From NCBI GenBank assembly GCA_051650305.1, contig JBOFIT010000024.1, forward strand, positions 1 through 20,256: a stretch of 20,256 nt of DNA. The letters run 5' to 3'. Shown one piece after another: positions 9,101 through 15,786 of this stretch; position 1 is the first letter of the stretch, and each line of letters begins with the position of its first letter. The DNA comes from JBOFDK01 sp051650305 (GTDB taxonomy: Bacteria; Bacillota; Clostridia; Lachnospirales; Cellulosilyticaceae). The notes under the pieces are model-generated. The model did no database searches, was not told the origin of the DNA, and worked only from the letters and a program-made list of their open reading frames with translations. Made by a program: the position numbers and the translations under genes.

Positions 9101-9648
9101 ACTTTTTGGATTTCATGTGATGTTCTGAAACCGTCGAAGAAGTGTACAAATGGAAGTGATCCTTTAAGTGCTGCTAAATGTGCTACTGGTGCTAAATCTG
9201 CTACTTCTTGTACTGAACCTGATGCAAGAAGTGCACAACCTGTTTGTCTAGCTGCCATTACGTCTTGGTGATCTCCAAAGATAGATAATGCTTGTGCAGC
9301 TAATGCACGTGCACTGACATGGAATACCCCTGGGAGGAGTTCCCCTGCTACTTTATACATGTTTGGAATCATAAGCAGTAAACCTTGTGATGCTGTGAAT
9401 GTAGTTGTTAGTGCTCCTGCTTGAAGTGATCCATGGAATGTTCCAGCAGCTCCTGCTTCTGACTGCATTTCAACAACACTTACAGTTTGTCCAAATATAT
9501 TCTTTCTTCCTTGTGCTGCCCATTCATCAACGACTTCTGCCATGTTTGATGATGGTGTGATAGGATAGATAGCCGCTACATCTGTAAATGCATATGCCAC
9601 ATAAGACGCCGCAGTATTTCCATCAATTGTCATCATTTTTTTTGCCAT
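6121..9648 (-). CDS. nifJ: Pyruvate:ferredoxin (flavodoxin) oxidoreductase (1175 aa)
   Basis: This homodimeric cytoplasmic enzyme oxidises pyruvate and CoA to acetyl-CoA and CO2, passing electrons to ferredoxin or flavodoxin. It is central to clostridial fermentation. All single-chain PFOR domains are present: N-terminal pyruvate/TPP half (TDVAAIYPITPSSNMAE), the gamma-like domain (GSDGTVGANKQAIKIIGDHT), a 2x[4Fe-4S] ferredoxin domain (CIQCNQCAYVCP near 689, CTGCGNCADICP near 746), proximal-cluster cysteines (CAGCGETPY near 812, NATGC near 840), and the C-terminal TPP site (GDGWAYDIGYGG near 967, NTGGQSSKATP near 1001). The length is typical. ATG 9648 follows AGGAGG (9662-9657) by 8 nt. It is monocistronic, ends in its own terminator and is divergent from fprA. 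Codon choice looks strongly biased, as expected for an abundant enzyme. No clear -35/-10 pair was found for it. Confidence 0.97.
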   Translation of the reverse strand: MAKKMMTIDGNTAASYVAYAFTDVAAIYPITPSSNMAEVVDEWAAQGRKNIFGQTVSVVEMQSEAGAAGTFHGSLQAGALTTTFTASQGLLLMIPNMYKVAGELLPGVFHVSARALAAQALSIFGDHQDVMAARQTGCALLASGSVQEVADLAPVAHLAALKGSLPFVHFFDGFRTSHEIQKVEVLDYDDYAKLVDQDALTAYRQKALSPEHPVTRGTAQNPDIYFQTREASNKYYEALPEIVEGYMKEINALTGRNYGLFNYYGHEEAEYVLVAMGSVTETVEETIDYLNAQGGKYGLVKVHLFRPFSTEHLLAAIPASAKKICVMDRTKEPGALGEPLYLDVCSAFYGKEVQPEIIGGRYGLGSKDVRPSDIKAIFDNLTAEAPKNHFTVGIVDDVTNTSIEVDSNLKITQPGTVRCKFWGLGSDGTVGANKQAIKIIGDHTNKYAQAYFAYDSKKSGGITMSHLRFGDRPIRSTYLIDEADYIACHKQSYVNQYDILKGLKKGGTFVLNSGWNLEELEANLPAAMKRFIAKNDIKFYTVDATGIAVEIGLGTRINMIMQSAFFKLANIIPVEEATEYLKTSIKKAYGKKGEKVLEMNYKAVEKGQNAIVAVEVPATWAEAEDSEAAASNKPAFITDIVEVINRQEGDNLPVSAFNGREDGTFPAGTAAYEKRGIAVDIPEWQLDKCIQCNQCAYVCPHACIRPVLVNEEEMTNAPESFTAKKAIGKAFEGLQYRMQVSPFDCTGCGNCADICPAKEKALIMKPLDTQVPAESDNWDYSVNEVSYKGDLVAGTTVKDSQFKTPLIEFSGACAGCGETPYIKLVTQLFGDRMMIANATGCSSIWGGSAPSTPYCTNHEGQGPAWANSLFEDNAEYGYGMALAGKQMRNKLEDAMTALIEMPIADEAKEAFKAWIASKEDGVTTRATSQAVRDVLETLEVEGEAAALVQDIKDRSDYLVKRSQWILGGDGWAYDIGYGGLDHVMASGENVNVLVFDTEIYSNTGGQSSKATPAAAIAKFAASGKKARKKDLGMMMMSYGNVYVAQVAMGADKNQLIKAIIEAERYDGPSIIIAYAPCISHGLKCGMGQSTKNMDDAVKSGYWHLYRYNPDMIDDGKNPFSLDSKEPTESFRDFIMAQVRYSALAKQFPEQSEVLFAKAEADAKYRYESYKRLASN

Positions 9649-9724
9649 CTTGAGTTCCTCCTAAAAAATTTGGTTTATTCTAGTCTATACTTCTTTTAGT
9701 TACATTAAGTTTACTTTAAGTGAC

Positions 9725-9739
9725 AGATAATAATTATTA
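9725..9739. promoter_or_regulatory. Fur/PerR-like operator, nifJ-proximal
   Basis: AGATAATAATTATTA matches the 7-1-7 Fur-family consensus TGATAATnATTATCA at 12 of 14 defined positions, including the whole ATAATnATTAT core. It also fits the PerR variant TTATAATnATTATAA at 11 of 14. It sits about 77 bp upstream of the nifJ start codon. AT-rich background makes chance matches possible. Confidence 0.45.
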
Positions 9740-9785
9740 TTACTTGACATAAATTTTAGCACACTTAAGTTGTAAAAGCTAGTAT

Positions 9786-9820
9786 TTTTAGTATACTTCC
9801 TTCTATATTTTAGTATACTT
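9786..9820. repeat. 13-bp direct repeat carrying an AGTATACT palindrome
   Basis: TTTTAGTATACTT occurs exactly at 9786-9798 and again at 9808-9820. The period is 22 bp, close to two helical turns. Each copy contains the self-complementary octamer AGTATACT. The pair sits mid-way in the nifJ-fprA intergenic region and could be tandem protein-binding sites. TATACT also resembles a -10 hexamer on either strand, but no matching -35 was found. Confidence 0.5.
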
Positions 9821-9905
9821 TAGTAAAACATTCAATAAGACTAACTTACTTCCTGATGTATTTTTATAAAAAATTTCAAAAAATACCATTCTCCTACTAT
9901 ATTAG

Positions 9906-9933
9906 TTGACAATTATTATCCATTAGTTATAAT
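9906..9933 (+). promoter_or_regulatory. Strong predicted promoter of fprA
   Basis: Consensus TTGACA (9906-9911) and TATAAT (9928-9933) are separated by 16 bp. Transcription would start near 9940, giving a leader of about 40 nt with the ribosome binding site AAGGAG (9966-9971). Confidence 0.85.
9907..9921. promoter_or_regulatory. Fur/PerR-like operator overlapping the fprA promoter
   Basis: TGACAATTATTATCC matches TGATAATnATTATCA at 12 of 14 defined positions and covers most of the -35 hexamer and part of the spacer of the fprA promoter. A repressor bound here would block RNA polymerase. In Clostridium acetobutylicum, flavodiiron proteins are under PerR repression, so this placement makes biological sense. 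Which Fur-family member binds is an inference. Confidence 0.5.
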
Positions 9934-9979
9934 TTTAGTAGATATCTTTTTTCTTAAAACACTATAAGGAGTGAACCCT

Positions 9980-11194
9980 ATGAGTATTTCGCACGCTATT
10001 ACACCTTCTCTTTCATGGGTCGGTGTGCAAGATCCACATCTACGTATCTTTGACATTGTCATGGAGACCCAATACGGGACAACATATAATTCTTATCTTC
10101 TTAAAGGCTCTGAAAAAACTGCACTTTTCGAGACTGCAAAGGATAAATTCTGTGACAGCTATATTCAAGGCATCTGTTCTGAAACATCACTTGAGACAAT
10201 TGATTATATCATCGTTAACCACACAGAACCTGACCATAGTGGCGCTATTAGTAAACTTCTACAGTTATTACCTAATGTAACGATTGTAGGCTCTAATCTT
10301 GCCATTAAATACCTTCGTTCTATTACCAATGCAACTTTTAATTCACTCGTTGTAAAAGACGGTGATACACTTTCTTTAGGCGATAAAACAATCCAGTTTT
10401 TCAGCGTACCTTTTCTTCATTGGCCTGATACGATTTACTCTTATATCCAAGAAGATCGTACACTGATTACGTGTGACTCTTTCGGTGCACATTACTGCTG
10501 TGATACTTTATTCCAGAGTGACTTGACTGCTGAAGCCAAAGAAGATTACTTAGATGCTTTCCAGTATTATTACAATATGATTATGGGGCCTTTTAAACCT
10601 TATGTGCTTAAGGCGCTTCAAAAAATAGCATCTTTAGAACTTGATTTTATCTGTCCTAGTCATGGACTTGTATTGGATAGATCAAATATTGAAACTTTTA
10701 AAAATTACTATCAAGAATGGTCTACTCCTATAGAGTCTTCAATTACCTCGATTGTTATTCCTTATGTTTCAGCTTATGGCTATACAAAAGAATTAGCTGA
10801 AGCCATCGCTACTGGAGTAAGCAAAGCACTTCCTGATGCAAAAGTGTCCTTACACGACCTTTCTTATGCTTCTATGGATGCTGTTCTTGAAGAAATAGGG
10901 GCATGTGATGGACTTATCTTAGGTTCTTCTACTATCTTAGCTGACACACTTCCTCAAATCTGGCAAATCCTCATAAGCCTTAATCCTATCATTCATAATG
11001 GTAAGTATGCGGCTTGCTTTGGTAGCTATGGTTGGAGCGGAGAAGCTACTAAGCATATTAGTGAACGCTATAAGCAACTTAAGTTTAAGACACCGCTTGA
11101 ACCTTTCAGCGTTTGCTTCAAACCATCTGAAGAAGATTTAGTATCTGCCACAGAATTTGGTGTAAGCTTTGCTAATGCTTTACCTAAAAAATAA
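9980..11194 (+). CDS. fprA: Flavodiiron protein, oxygen (or NO) reductase (404 aa)
   Basis: FprA-type proteins reduce O2 to water (some reduce NO) with electrons from rubredoxin or an NADH-linked reductase, a main oxygen defence in anaerobes. The metallo-beta-lactamase-like domain (1-250) keeps all diiron ligands: H81-x-E83-x-D85-H86, H147, D166 and H228. Residues 257-404 are a flavodoxin domain with the FMN phosphate loop YVSAYGYTKELAEA and the second loop LGSSTILADTLPQIW. No rubredoxin or flavin-reductase extension is fused, so it is the minimal class A architecture. The start is ATG 9980, 8 nt after AAGGAG; an in-frame GTG at 9971 shares its G with that binding site and is unlikely to be used. 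The gene has its own strong promoter and a shared downstream hairpin. Oxygen rather than NO as substrate is inferred from lifestyle. Confidence 0.95.
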   Translation: MSISHAITPSLSWVGVQDPHLRIFDIVMETQYGTTYNSYLLKGSEKTALFETAKDKFCDSYIQGICSETSLETIDYIIVNHTEPDHSGAISKLLQLLPNVTIVGSNLAIKYLRSITNATFNSLVVKDGDTLSLGDKTIQFFSVPFLHWPDTIYSYIQEDRTLITCDSFGAHYCCDTLFQSDLTAEAKEDYLDAFQYYYNMIMGPFKPYVLKALQKIASLELDFICPSHGLVLDRSNIETFKNYYQEWSTPIESSITSIVIPYVSAYGYTKELAEAIATGVSKALPDAKVSLHDLSYASMDAVLEEIGACDGLILGSSTILADTLPQIWQILISLNPIIHNGKYAACFGSYGWSGEATKHISERYKQLKFKTPLEPFSVCFKPSEEDLVSATEFGVSFANALPKK

Positions 11195-11198
11195 TAAT

Positions 11199-11229
11199 AA
11201 AAAGGCTACTCACGGTGAGTAGCCTTTTT
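11199..11229. terminator. Bidirectional terminator between fprA and degV
   Basis: The arms 11199-11213 and 11215-11229 are perfect 15-nt inverted copies, folding to a long stem with a very tight loop at ACGGT. A5 and T5 runs at the two ends provide U-tracts for both convergent genes. The degV stop codon lies 3 bp beyond. Confidence 0.88.
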
Positions 11230-11231
11230 AT

Positions 11232-12101
11232 TTATGGTTTAGAGCTTCTAAACCCAATTCCTACGATTTCTGGTCCACTATTAATTGTAACGGCTGGCCC
11301 TGAATAAAAGACACCGAATGAATCGTATCCTGTAGATACCTTTACCATGTCATAGAGTTCTCTAGCTTCCTCTTCGGTATCTCCTTGTAAGACGGCGTAA
11401 ATAGAGCCTTCATTCATACGCTCTTCTGCTAGCTTGTGTAATTCACGTACGATTGCTTTTTTGCCTCTTATCTTCTTATAGACTGAAGGTTTTCCATCCT
11501 TAACACACATAATCGGCTTGATTCCTAGCACATCACCTACTACTGCGGCCAAGCCACCTAATCTTCCTGATTTTCTCGCAAATTCTAGTGTATGCATACA
11601 GAAGTATACTTCGATTTCACTAATCCAACCTTTCACAAAGTTTATGACGTCTTCAAAGCTACTGCCTGCCTCATAGCGTTTAGCCGCTTCTACTAAGCAC
11701 ATCCCATAACCTAGTGAATAAGTTTTTGAATCTGGCACAAAGATAGTCATATCTTTTGCCTCTGGATATTCTTCCTTAAATTGCTCTATGGCAATATTGG
11801 CATTTTGGTAAGTACCTGATGCAAAGGAAGGTAAAAATAACCCTACTATATGTGTGTAGCCTTCATCATAGATTTTTTTGTAGCGTTCTACAAATTGGTA
11901 TGTGGTAATCTGCGATGTCTTCGGTAAGTCTTTGCACGTTCTCAGTGTCTTATAAAATGATTTAAAATCATCATTTTGATTATTTATATAGTCTTCTCCA
12001 TCTACAACAATGCTTATAGGCATCATCTCAATATTATATTTTTTACCATAACTACCTGGTAAATCACATGCAGTATCTGTTAAAAATTTGATTTTCGCCA
12101 T
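11232..12101 (-). CDS. degV: DegV/FakB family fatty-acid-binding protein (289 aa)
   Basis: DegV proteins bind a single fatty acid. The characterised members (FakB) present exogenous fatty acids to the kinase FakA for entry into phospholipid synthesis. Visible family marks are the N-terminal FLTDTACDLP, the lipid head-group region LFLPSFASGTYQNA, PDSKTYSLGYG, and the conserved RKSGRLGG. The length is normal. I chose ATG 12101, which has GAGGTGGAG 6-8 nt upstream; a GTG at 12113 lies inside that ribosome binding site and would add only four residues. No fakA is visible nearby, so a role with FakA is by family analogy. The gene has its own transcript: the PTS operon terminator lies upstream and a shared hairpin lies downstream. 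Confidence 0.92.
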   Translation of the reverse strand: MAKIKFLTDTACDLPGSYGKKYNIEMMPISIVVDGEDYINNQNDDFKSFYKTLRTCKDLPKTSQITTYQFVERYKKIYDEGYTHIVGLFLPSFASGTYQNANIAIEQFKEEYPEAKDMTIFVPDSKTYSLGYGMCLVEAAKRYEAGSSFEDVINFVKGWISEIEVYFCMHTLEFARKSGRLGGLAAVVGDVLGIKPIMCVKDGKPSVYKKIRGKKAIVRELHKLAEERMNEGSIYAVLQGDTEEEARELYDMVKVSTGYDSFGVFYSGPAVTINSGPEIVGIGFRSSKP

Positions 12102-12136
12102 ATTCTTCTCCACCTCTTTCGTATATTATCTTTCAT

Positions 12137-12144
12137 AGTATACT
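12137..12144 (-). promoter_or_regulatory. Possible degV -10 region, AGTATACT octamer
   Basis: The only -10-like hexamer upstream of degV is TATACT (12142-12137, minus strand) within the palindrome AGTATACT. This is the octamer found twice between nifJ and fprA. No good -35 lies 16-18 bp upstream. It may be a weak promoter, or a binding site. Confidence 0.25.
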
Positions 12145-12171
12145 TGATGTATTTAAATATGTTGTGTAGCC

Positions 12172-12223
12172 AAAAAAATAAGTGTAACAATGCTAATCTC
12201 CTTAACATTATTACACTTATTTT
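12172..12223 (-). terminator. Terminator of the PTS operon
   Basis: The 13-bp perfect arms 12175-12187 (AAAATAAGTGTAA) and 12211-12223 extend inward by 4 more pairs after one mismatch. On the minus strand the stem is followed by a T-run (12178-12172). It lies about 30 bp beyond the IICB stop codon. Confidence 0.88.
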
Positions 12224-12251
12224 GTTTGATTATACTTTATTTATATTGCTA

Positions 12252-13814
12252 TTATTGAAGCGCCTTAGCTACCGCGCTCTTAATCATACTTACGCTTGTG
12301 CCGTAGATTACTTGGATATTGTGGTCATCTGCCTTAACGATACCCATGCTACCTGTTGCTTGAAGTATAGATTCATCAACTTTTGACATATCTTTTACTT
12401 TCACACGAAGTCTTGAAATACAGCAGTCTACTACGTCGATGTTTTCTTTTCCGCCTAAACCTTTGATGATTGTTTTCGCCTTAAGTTTAATTGGATCTGT
12501 CTCGCCATCAGCATCTTCCATATTTACCGCGTTATCATAATCGCCACCTCTACCTGGTGTTTTCACATCAAACTTGATGATCCACCATTTGAATAAGAAG
12601 TATGATACGATTGCGAATGGAATACCTAGTAATAATACGATGTAGTAGTTTGATTCTGGTCTTAATACACCGTAAAGAAGAAGACCGATGATGTTTGGTT
12701 CTGCACCACCCATACCATTTCCAAGAAGGAATGATATCATAAAGCTTAATCCTGTAAGGATAGCGTATACTAAGTATAAAAGTGGAGCTACGAACATGAA
12801 TGCGAATTCAAGTGGTTCTGTAACACCTGCGATAAAGATTGAGAATACACCTGTGATAAGTAATGCTTTTACTGTCTTTTTGTTTTCTGGTTTAGCTGTG
12901 TGGTACATAGCTAAAGCGATTGCTGGAAGTGCAAACATAGTCATTGGCACTTGTCCACCTCTTAAGAACTTAACAAAGTCTGGAAGAGTTGTGTCTAAAG
13001 GCATTGCATTTGTTGATAAGAAATGGTTGAAGGCAATTCTTGAACCTTCGATAACTTCCCCTGTTGGGAATGTGTATATACCTGATACAGCAGTATCACG
13101 GATAACTGCGTTCCATACGTGGTGAAGACCAGTTGGAATAAGAAGTCTCTCACCGAATCCATAAAGGAATGGTGCGAATACACCAGCACCTGCTACAGCC
13201 ATAGCTGCTGCATTGATTGCTTCTGAGATAACAGCCCATACGAATGGGAATACTTGACCTAGTACTACGAAGAATACTGAACATACAAGTGGTACAAAAC
13301 GGTTACCGCTGAATAATGAGAAAGCCATTGGTAATTTTGTTTTGCGTGTTTTGTTGTGAATAAGTGCAGCAAGTAAACCTACGATGATACCACCAATCAT
13401 ACCTGTATCGATTGTTGTGATACCAAGGATGCTTTTGATTGCTGACTCTGGGAACATTGCAGCTACATCTGGTACAAGGTTAATAAGTGTCCCCATACCC
13501 ATTAAGAATGCAAGGTAACCTACAAGACCACCTAGTGCTGCGTACTCTCTATCTTCATCAGCCATACCAAATGCTAGTGATACTGCGAAGAGTAGTGAGA
13601 TATTGTTCATAATAGCACCAGACATTGTATTCATTATCTGAGCAATGTACTGAACAACTGGTGTGTTGATAAATGGCAACATCTCTTTTAATTGATCATG
13701 CCATAAGAACACAGATGCCACCCCTAATATCATTGATGCAAATGATATTAAAACGATTGGCAATAAGAAAGCTCTAGAGAGCTTCTGGAAGAAATTAAAT
13801 AATTTCTGCTTCAT
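12252..13814 (-). CDS. malX: PTS glucose/maltose-family EIICB permease, MalX-like (520 aa)
   Basis: EIIC carries a sugar across the membrane and EIIB phosphorylates it. Residues 1-430 form a glucose-superfamily EIIC with about ten membrane segments and family motifs FGERLLIPTGLHHVWN, AGVTEPLEFAFMF and GNGMGGAEPN. A linker leads to an EIIB domain (about 445-520) with the phosphorylatable Cys465 in CCISRLRVKV. There is no fused EIIA. The order C-B and the adjacent malY-like gene match E. coli MalX/MalY. ATG 13814 is 2 nt after the malY stop codon and its GGAGG lies inside malY, so translation is probably coupled. It is the last gene of the operon. The substrate is uncertain; glucose, maltose or another hexoside are possible. 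It depends on a glucose-type EIIA made elsewhere, or on the unusual IIA upstream. Confidence 0.9.
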   Translation of the reverse strand: MKQKLFNFFQKLSRAFLLPIVLISFASMILGVASVFLWHDQLKEMLPFINTPVVQYIAQIMNTMSGAIMNNISLLFAVSLAFGMADEDREYAALGGLVGYLAFLMGMGTLINLVPDVAAMFPESAIKSILGITTIDTGMIGGIIVGLLAALIHNKTRKTKLPMAFSLFSGNRFVPLVCSVFFVVLGQVFPFVWAVISEAINAAAMAVAGAGVFAPFLYGFGERLLIPTGLHHVWNAVIRDTAVSGIYTFPTGEVIEGSRIAFNHFLSTNAMPLDTTLPDFVKFLRGGQVPMTMFALPAIALAMYHTAKPENKKTVKALLITGVFSIFIAGVTEPLEFAFMFVAPLLYLVYAILTGLSFMISFLLGNGMGGAEPNIIGLLLYGVLRPESNYYIVLLLGIPFAIVSYFLFKWWIIKFDVKTPGRGGDYDNAVNMEDADGETDPIKLKAKTIIKGLGGKENIDVVDCCISRLRVKVKDMSKVDESILQATGSMGIVKADDHNIQVIYGTSVSMIKSAVAKALQ

Positions 13815-13816
13815 GA

Positions 13817-15004
13817 TTATGCCTCCATGTTAGTAATATATTTTTGTATGCGCACAAGCGCTTCCTGAATGCTATCTCTTTGTATACCTAAGTTAAGACG
13901 GATGTAATTCGATCCATCTTGCACGAAGTGGCTACCATCTTCTACAAGTACACTTTGTTCTTTTGCTAAGCCTAAAGTAAAGGCTGTCGCATCTATCTTT
14001 AGAGCACTGATGTCTACCCATACAAGATAAGAAGATTCCATCTTCATCACCTTAAGCTCAGGTAAATGCTCTGCCATAAAGCTTTCTACTAATTCATAGT
14101 TTCCTTTGATATATGCATTCACTGCATCTAACCAATCTCTACACTCATCATAGGCTGTGATAAGACCGATAATCCCAAAGACATTTGGTGATGTAATAGA
14201 GTTCTGTACAAGCTTATCTGCAAAGATTTTACGAATGCTCGCATTCTTGATGATGGCATAAGATGTCTTAAGCCCACCTAGATTGAACCCTTTATTTGGT
14301 GATGTAAGTAAGATGATATTATCTACAAGTGCTTCTTCTAAGTGAAGCACAGACTCAAACTTACCATAGTGAATATGCTCTGCGTGCACTTCATCTGCCA
14401 CAAGAATCACACCGTTTTGCTTACATAACTGCGCTACTTGTCTGATTTCTTCTAATGACCATATACGTCCTGATGGATTATGTGGTGTACAGAAGAACAT
14501 AAGTTTTGGCTTGTGTTCTTTCATTTGTGCATCTAATGTTTCAAAATCGATAAAGTAACGATTATCCACAAGCTTTAATGTATTTTTGATGACATTTACA
14601 CCTTGCTTTTTTGCTGAACCTTCGAAAGGATCATATACAGGTGTATTGACAATGATGCTATCTCCTGGTGTACAGAAAGCTTGTACTGTATAGTGAAGTG
14701 TTGATACTGTCCCATAAGTTAAGATGATGCTTTCTTTTGCTACTTCTACACCATGTCTGTCTTTTTGCCATGACATAACTGCTTTATAAAAGCTGTCGTA
14801 ACAATAGGTATAACCAAATACACCTCTTTCAATGGCTTCTTTGAAGCGTCTTTCTACTGCTTCTGGAATTCTAAAGTCCATGTCTGCAATCCACATAGGA
14901 ATGAAGTCGTCTTGAACCTTTCCAAATTTGCTTTCAATAATCCCTCGATCCCATTTTCTACACTTCTCATCAATGCGATTCGGTTTCTCATTAAAGTTAA
15001 TCAT
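13817..15004 (-). CDS. malY: MalY/PatB-type PLP-dependent C-S lyase/aminotransferase (395 aa)
   Basis: This fold type I PLP enzyme is probably a cystathionine beta-lyase-like C-S lyase. The cofactor residues are Asp204 (VADEVHAEHI) and the Schiff-base Lys238 in SPNKGFNLGG. N-terminal DFIPMWIADMDFRIP and FCTPHNPSGRIW are characteristic of the MalY/PatB group. In E. coli, MalY has beta-cystathionase activity and separately inhibits the activator MalT by protein contact. Here no MalT is visible and the regulator is a PRD protein, so any moonlighting regulatory role is speculative. It starts at ATG 15004 after AGGTGA, 15 bp after the IIB stop, and is nearly contiguous with malX. Enzyme class firm; substrate and reason for its place in a PTS operon unknown. 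Confidence 0.9.
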   Translation of the reverse strand: MINFNEKPNRIDEKCRKWDRGIIESKFGKVQDDFIPMWIADMDFRIPEAVERRFKEAIERGVFGYTYCYDSFYKAVMSWQKDRHGVEVAKESIILTYGTVSTLHYTVQAFCTPGDSIIVNTPVYDPFEGSAKKQGVNVIKNTLKLVDNRYFIDFETLDAQMKEHKPKLMFFCTPHNPSGRIWSLEEIRQVAQLCKQNGVILVADEVHAEHIHYGKFESVLHLEEALVDNIILLTSPNKGFNLGGLKTSYAIIKNASIRKIFADKLVQNSITSPNVFGIIGLITAYDECRDWLDAVNAYIKGNYELVESFMAEHLPELKVMKMESSYLVWVDISALKIDATAFTLGLAKEQSVLVEDGSHFVQDGSNYIRLNLGIQRDSIQEALVRIQKYITNMEA

Positions 15005-15019
15005 ATGTTCACCTACTTT

Positions 15020-15346
15020 TTATATTATCGTTGCATTTACTATTAAATCATCTAGTACCTGCTCCACATTTCTTACAACTTGATGTATATCTACTTGGTA
15101 GATTTTCTTGCCTTTAAAAGCACCTAATGTCGTTACATCAGCTTCTACATAACTCGCTAAAAGGATGTATGTAGCTTCTTCTATATCTTGTTGTGTTAAA
15201 GGGTTTTCTATACCAAAAGCGCCCCTCGTCTCAACTTTCATCGCAATATTTTTTCTTTTTGCCACTTCTTTTAGAGCTTCTGCTCCCATATAAGTCTGGG
15301 CTATACCAGTCGGGCAACTGCAGATTGCTACGATTTTATCTTTCAT
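15020..15346 (-). CDS. Fructose-family PTS EIIB component, stand-alone (108 aa)
   Basis: The protein is a single fructose-type EIIB domain. The phosphocysteine is Cys11 in CSCPTGIAQTYMGAEAL, followed by VETRGAFGIENPLT and the QVDIHQVV tail. It would take phosphate from an EIIA and pass it to a sugar in an EIIC, but no fructose-type EIIC is present in the operon. ATG 15346 overlaps the upstream IIA stop codon as ATGA and has AGGAGG (15359-15354) 7 nt before it, so I prefer it to an in-frame upstream ATG at 15379 that would overlap the IIA gene. Both the overlap and the strong site suggest stoichiometric, coupled synthesis with IIA. It may be a regulatory phosphocarrier rather than a transport subunit. 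Confidence 0.9.
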   Translation of the reverse strand: MKDKIVAICSCPTGIAQTYMGAEALKEVAKRKNIAMKVETRGAFGIENPLTQQDIEEATYILLASYVEADVTTLGAFKGKKIYQVDIHQVVRNVEQVLDDLIVNATII

Positions 15347-15786
15347 TTCATGACCTCCTGCATCATCTTTTTTATGCATTCAGGCTTATCTAATGCTCTT
15401 AGCTTACTTACAAATGTTTCATTAATCAAAGCTCGTGCTAACTTGGATTGCTTCATCAAACACTCTTCATCGAAGTGCTCTTCTGGGATGATTAGTGCAA
15501 TAACTAAATCTACCAGACTATCATCTATAGCTTGCCAATCCACGTGCTTTCTTAGCTTTAGCACAATGATTCCATGCTCTAGCACCGTACTACTTTTTCC
15601 ATGTGGGATAGCCATACCACTTCCACATCCTGTAGTAAAAGCTTCCTCTCTGCTTAGTAATGCCTGTAAATAAACTCTTTCATTTTTTATCTTTTTATTT
15701 TTTTTCGCTAATTGCGTAATTTTCTTCAGTGTAGCCTTTTTATTTTTCACTACTACATCCACTTCTACATTCACTTCTATACTCAT
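15343..15786 (-). CDS. Fructose/mannitol-family PTS EIIA component (147 aa)
   Basis: This cytoplasmic EIIA (PTS_EIIA_2 family) accepts phosphate from HPr. The active-site histidine is His62 in GMAIPHGKS, preceded by the conserved REEAFTTGCGSG. The length matches stand-alone fructose-type EIIA domains. The N-terminal 35 residues are Lys-rich. ATG 15786 overlaps the regulator's stop codon as ATGA, and its own stop overlaps the IIB start in the same way, so three genes are translationally linked. Its expected partner is the adjacent fructose-type IIB; the only membrane permease in the operon is of the glucose family, which normally uses a different EIIA. Family call firm; partner uncertain. Confidence 0.92.
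   Translation of the reverse strand: MSIEVNVEVDVVVKNKKATLKKITQLAKKNKKIKNERVYLQALLSREEAFTTGCGSGMAIPHGKSSTVLEHGIIVLKLRKHVDWQAIDDSLVDLVIALIIPEEHFDEECLMKQSKLARALINETFVSKLRALDKPECIKKMMQEVMK

Noticed and set aside
9744..9749. A second TTGACA on the plus strand in the nifJ-fprA region
   Set aside because: No -10-like hexamer lies 16-18 bp downstream, and the TTGACA at 9906 has a perfect partner.
9971..9979. GTG start for fprA, three codons upstream
   Set aside because: The GTG begins at the last base of the AAGGAG binding site, which is ideally spaced for ATG 9980.
9649..9979. Rex (TTGTTAA..TTAACAA type) operator or a riboswitch between nifJ and fprA
   Set aside because: No matching inverted repeat and no conserved riboswitch fold was recognised; only Fur-like boxes, the AGTATACT repeats and the fprA promoter are supportable.
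15347..15379. Upstream ATG for the fructose-type IIB (MHKKDDAGGHE extension)
   Set aside because: It would lie inside the IIA gene, and the AGGAGG site and ATGA overlap point to ATG 15346.
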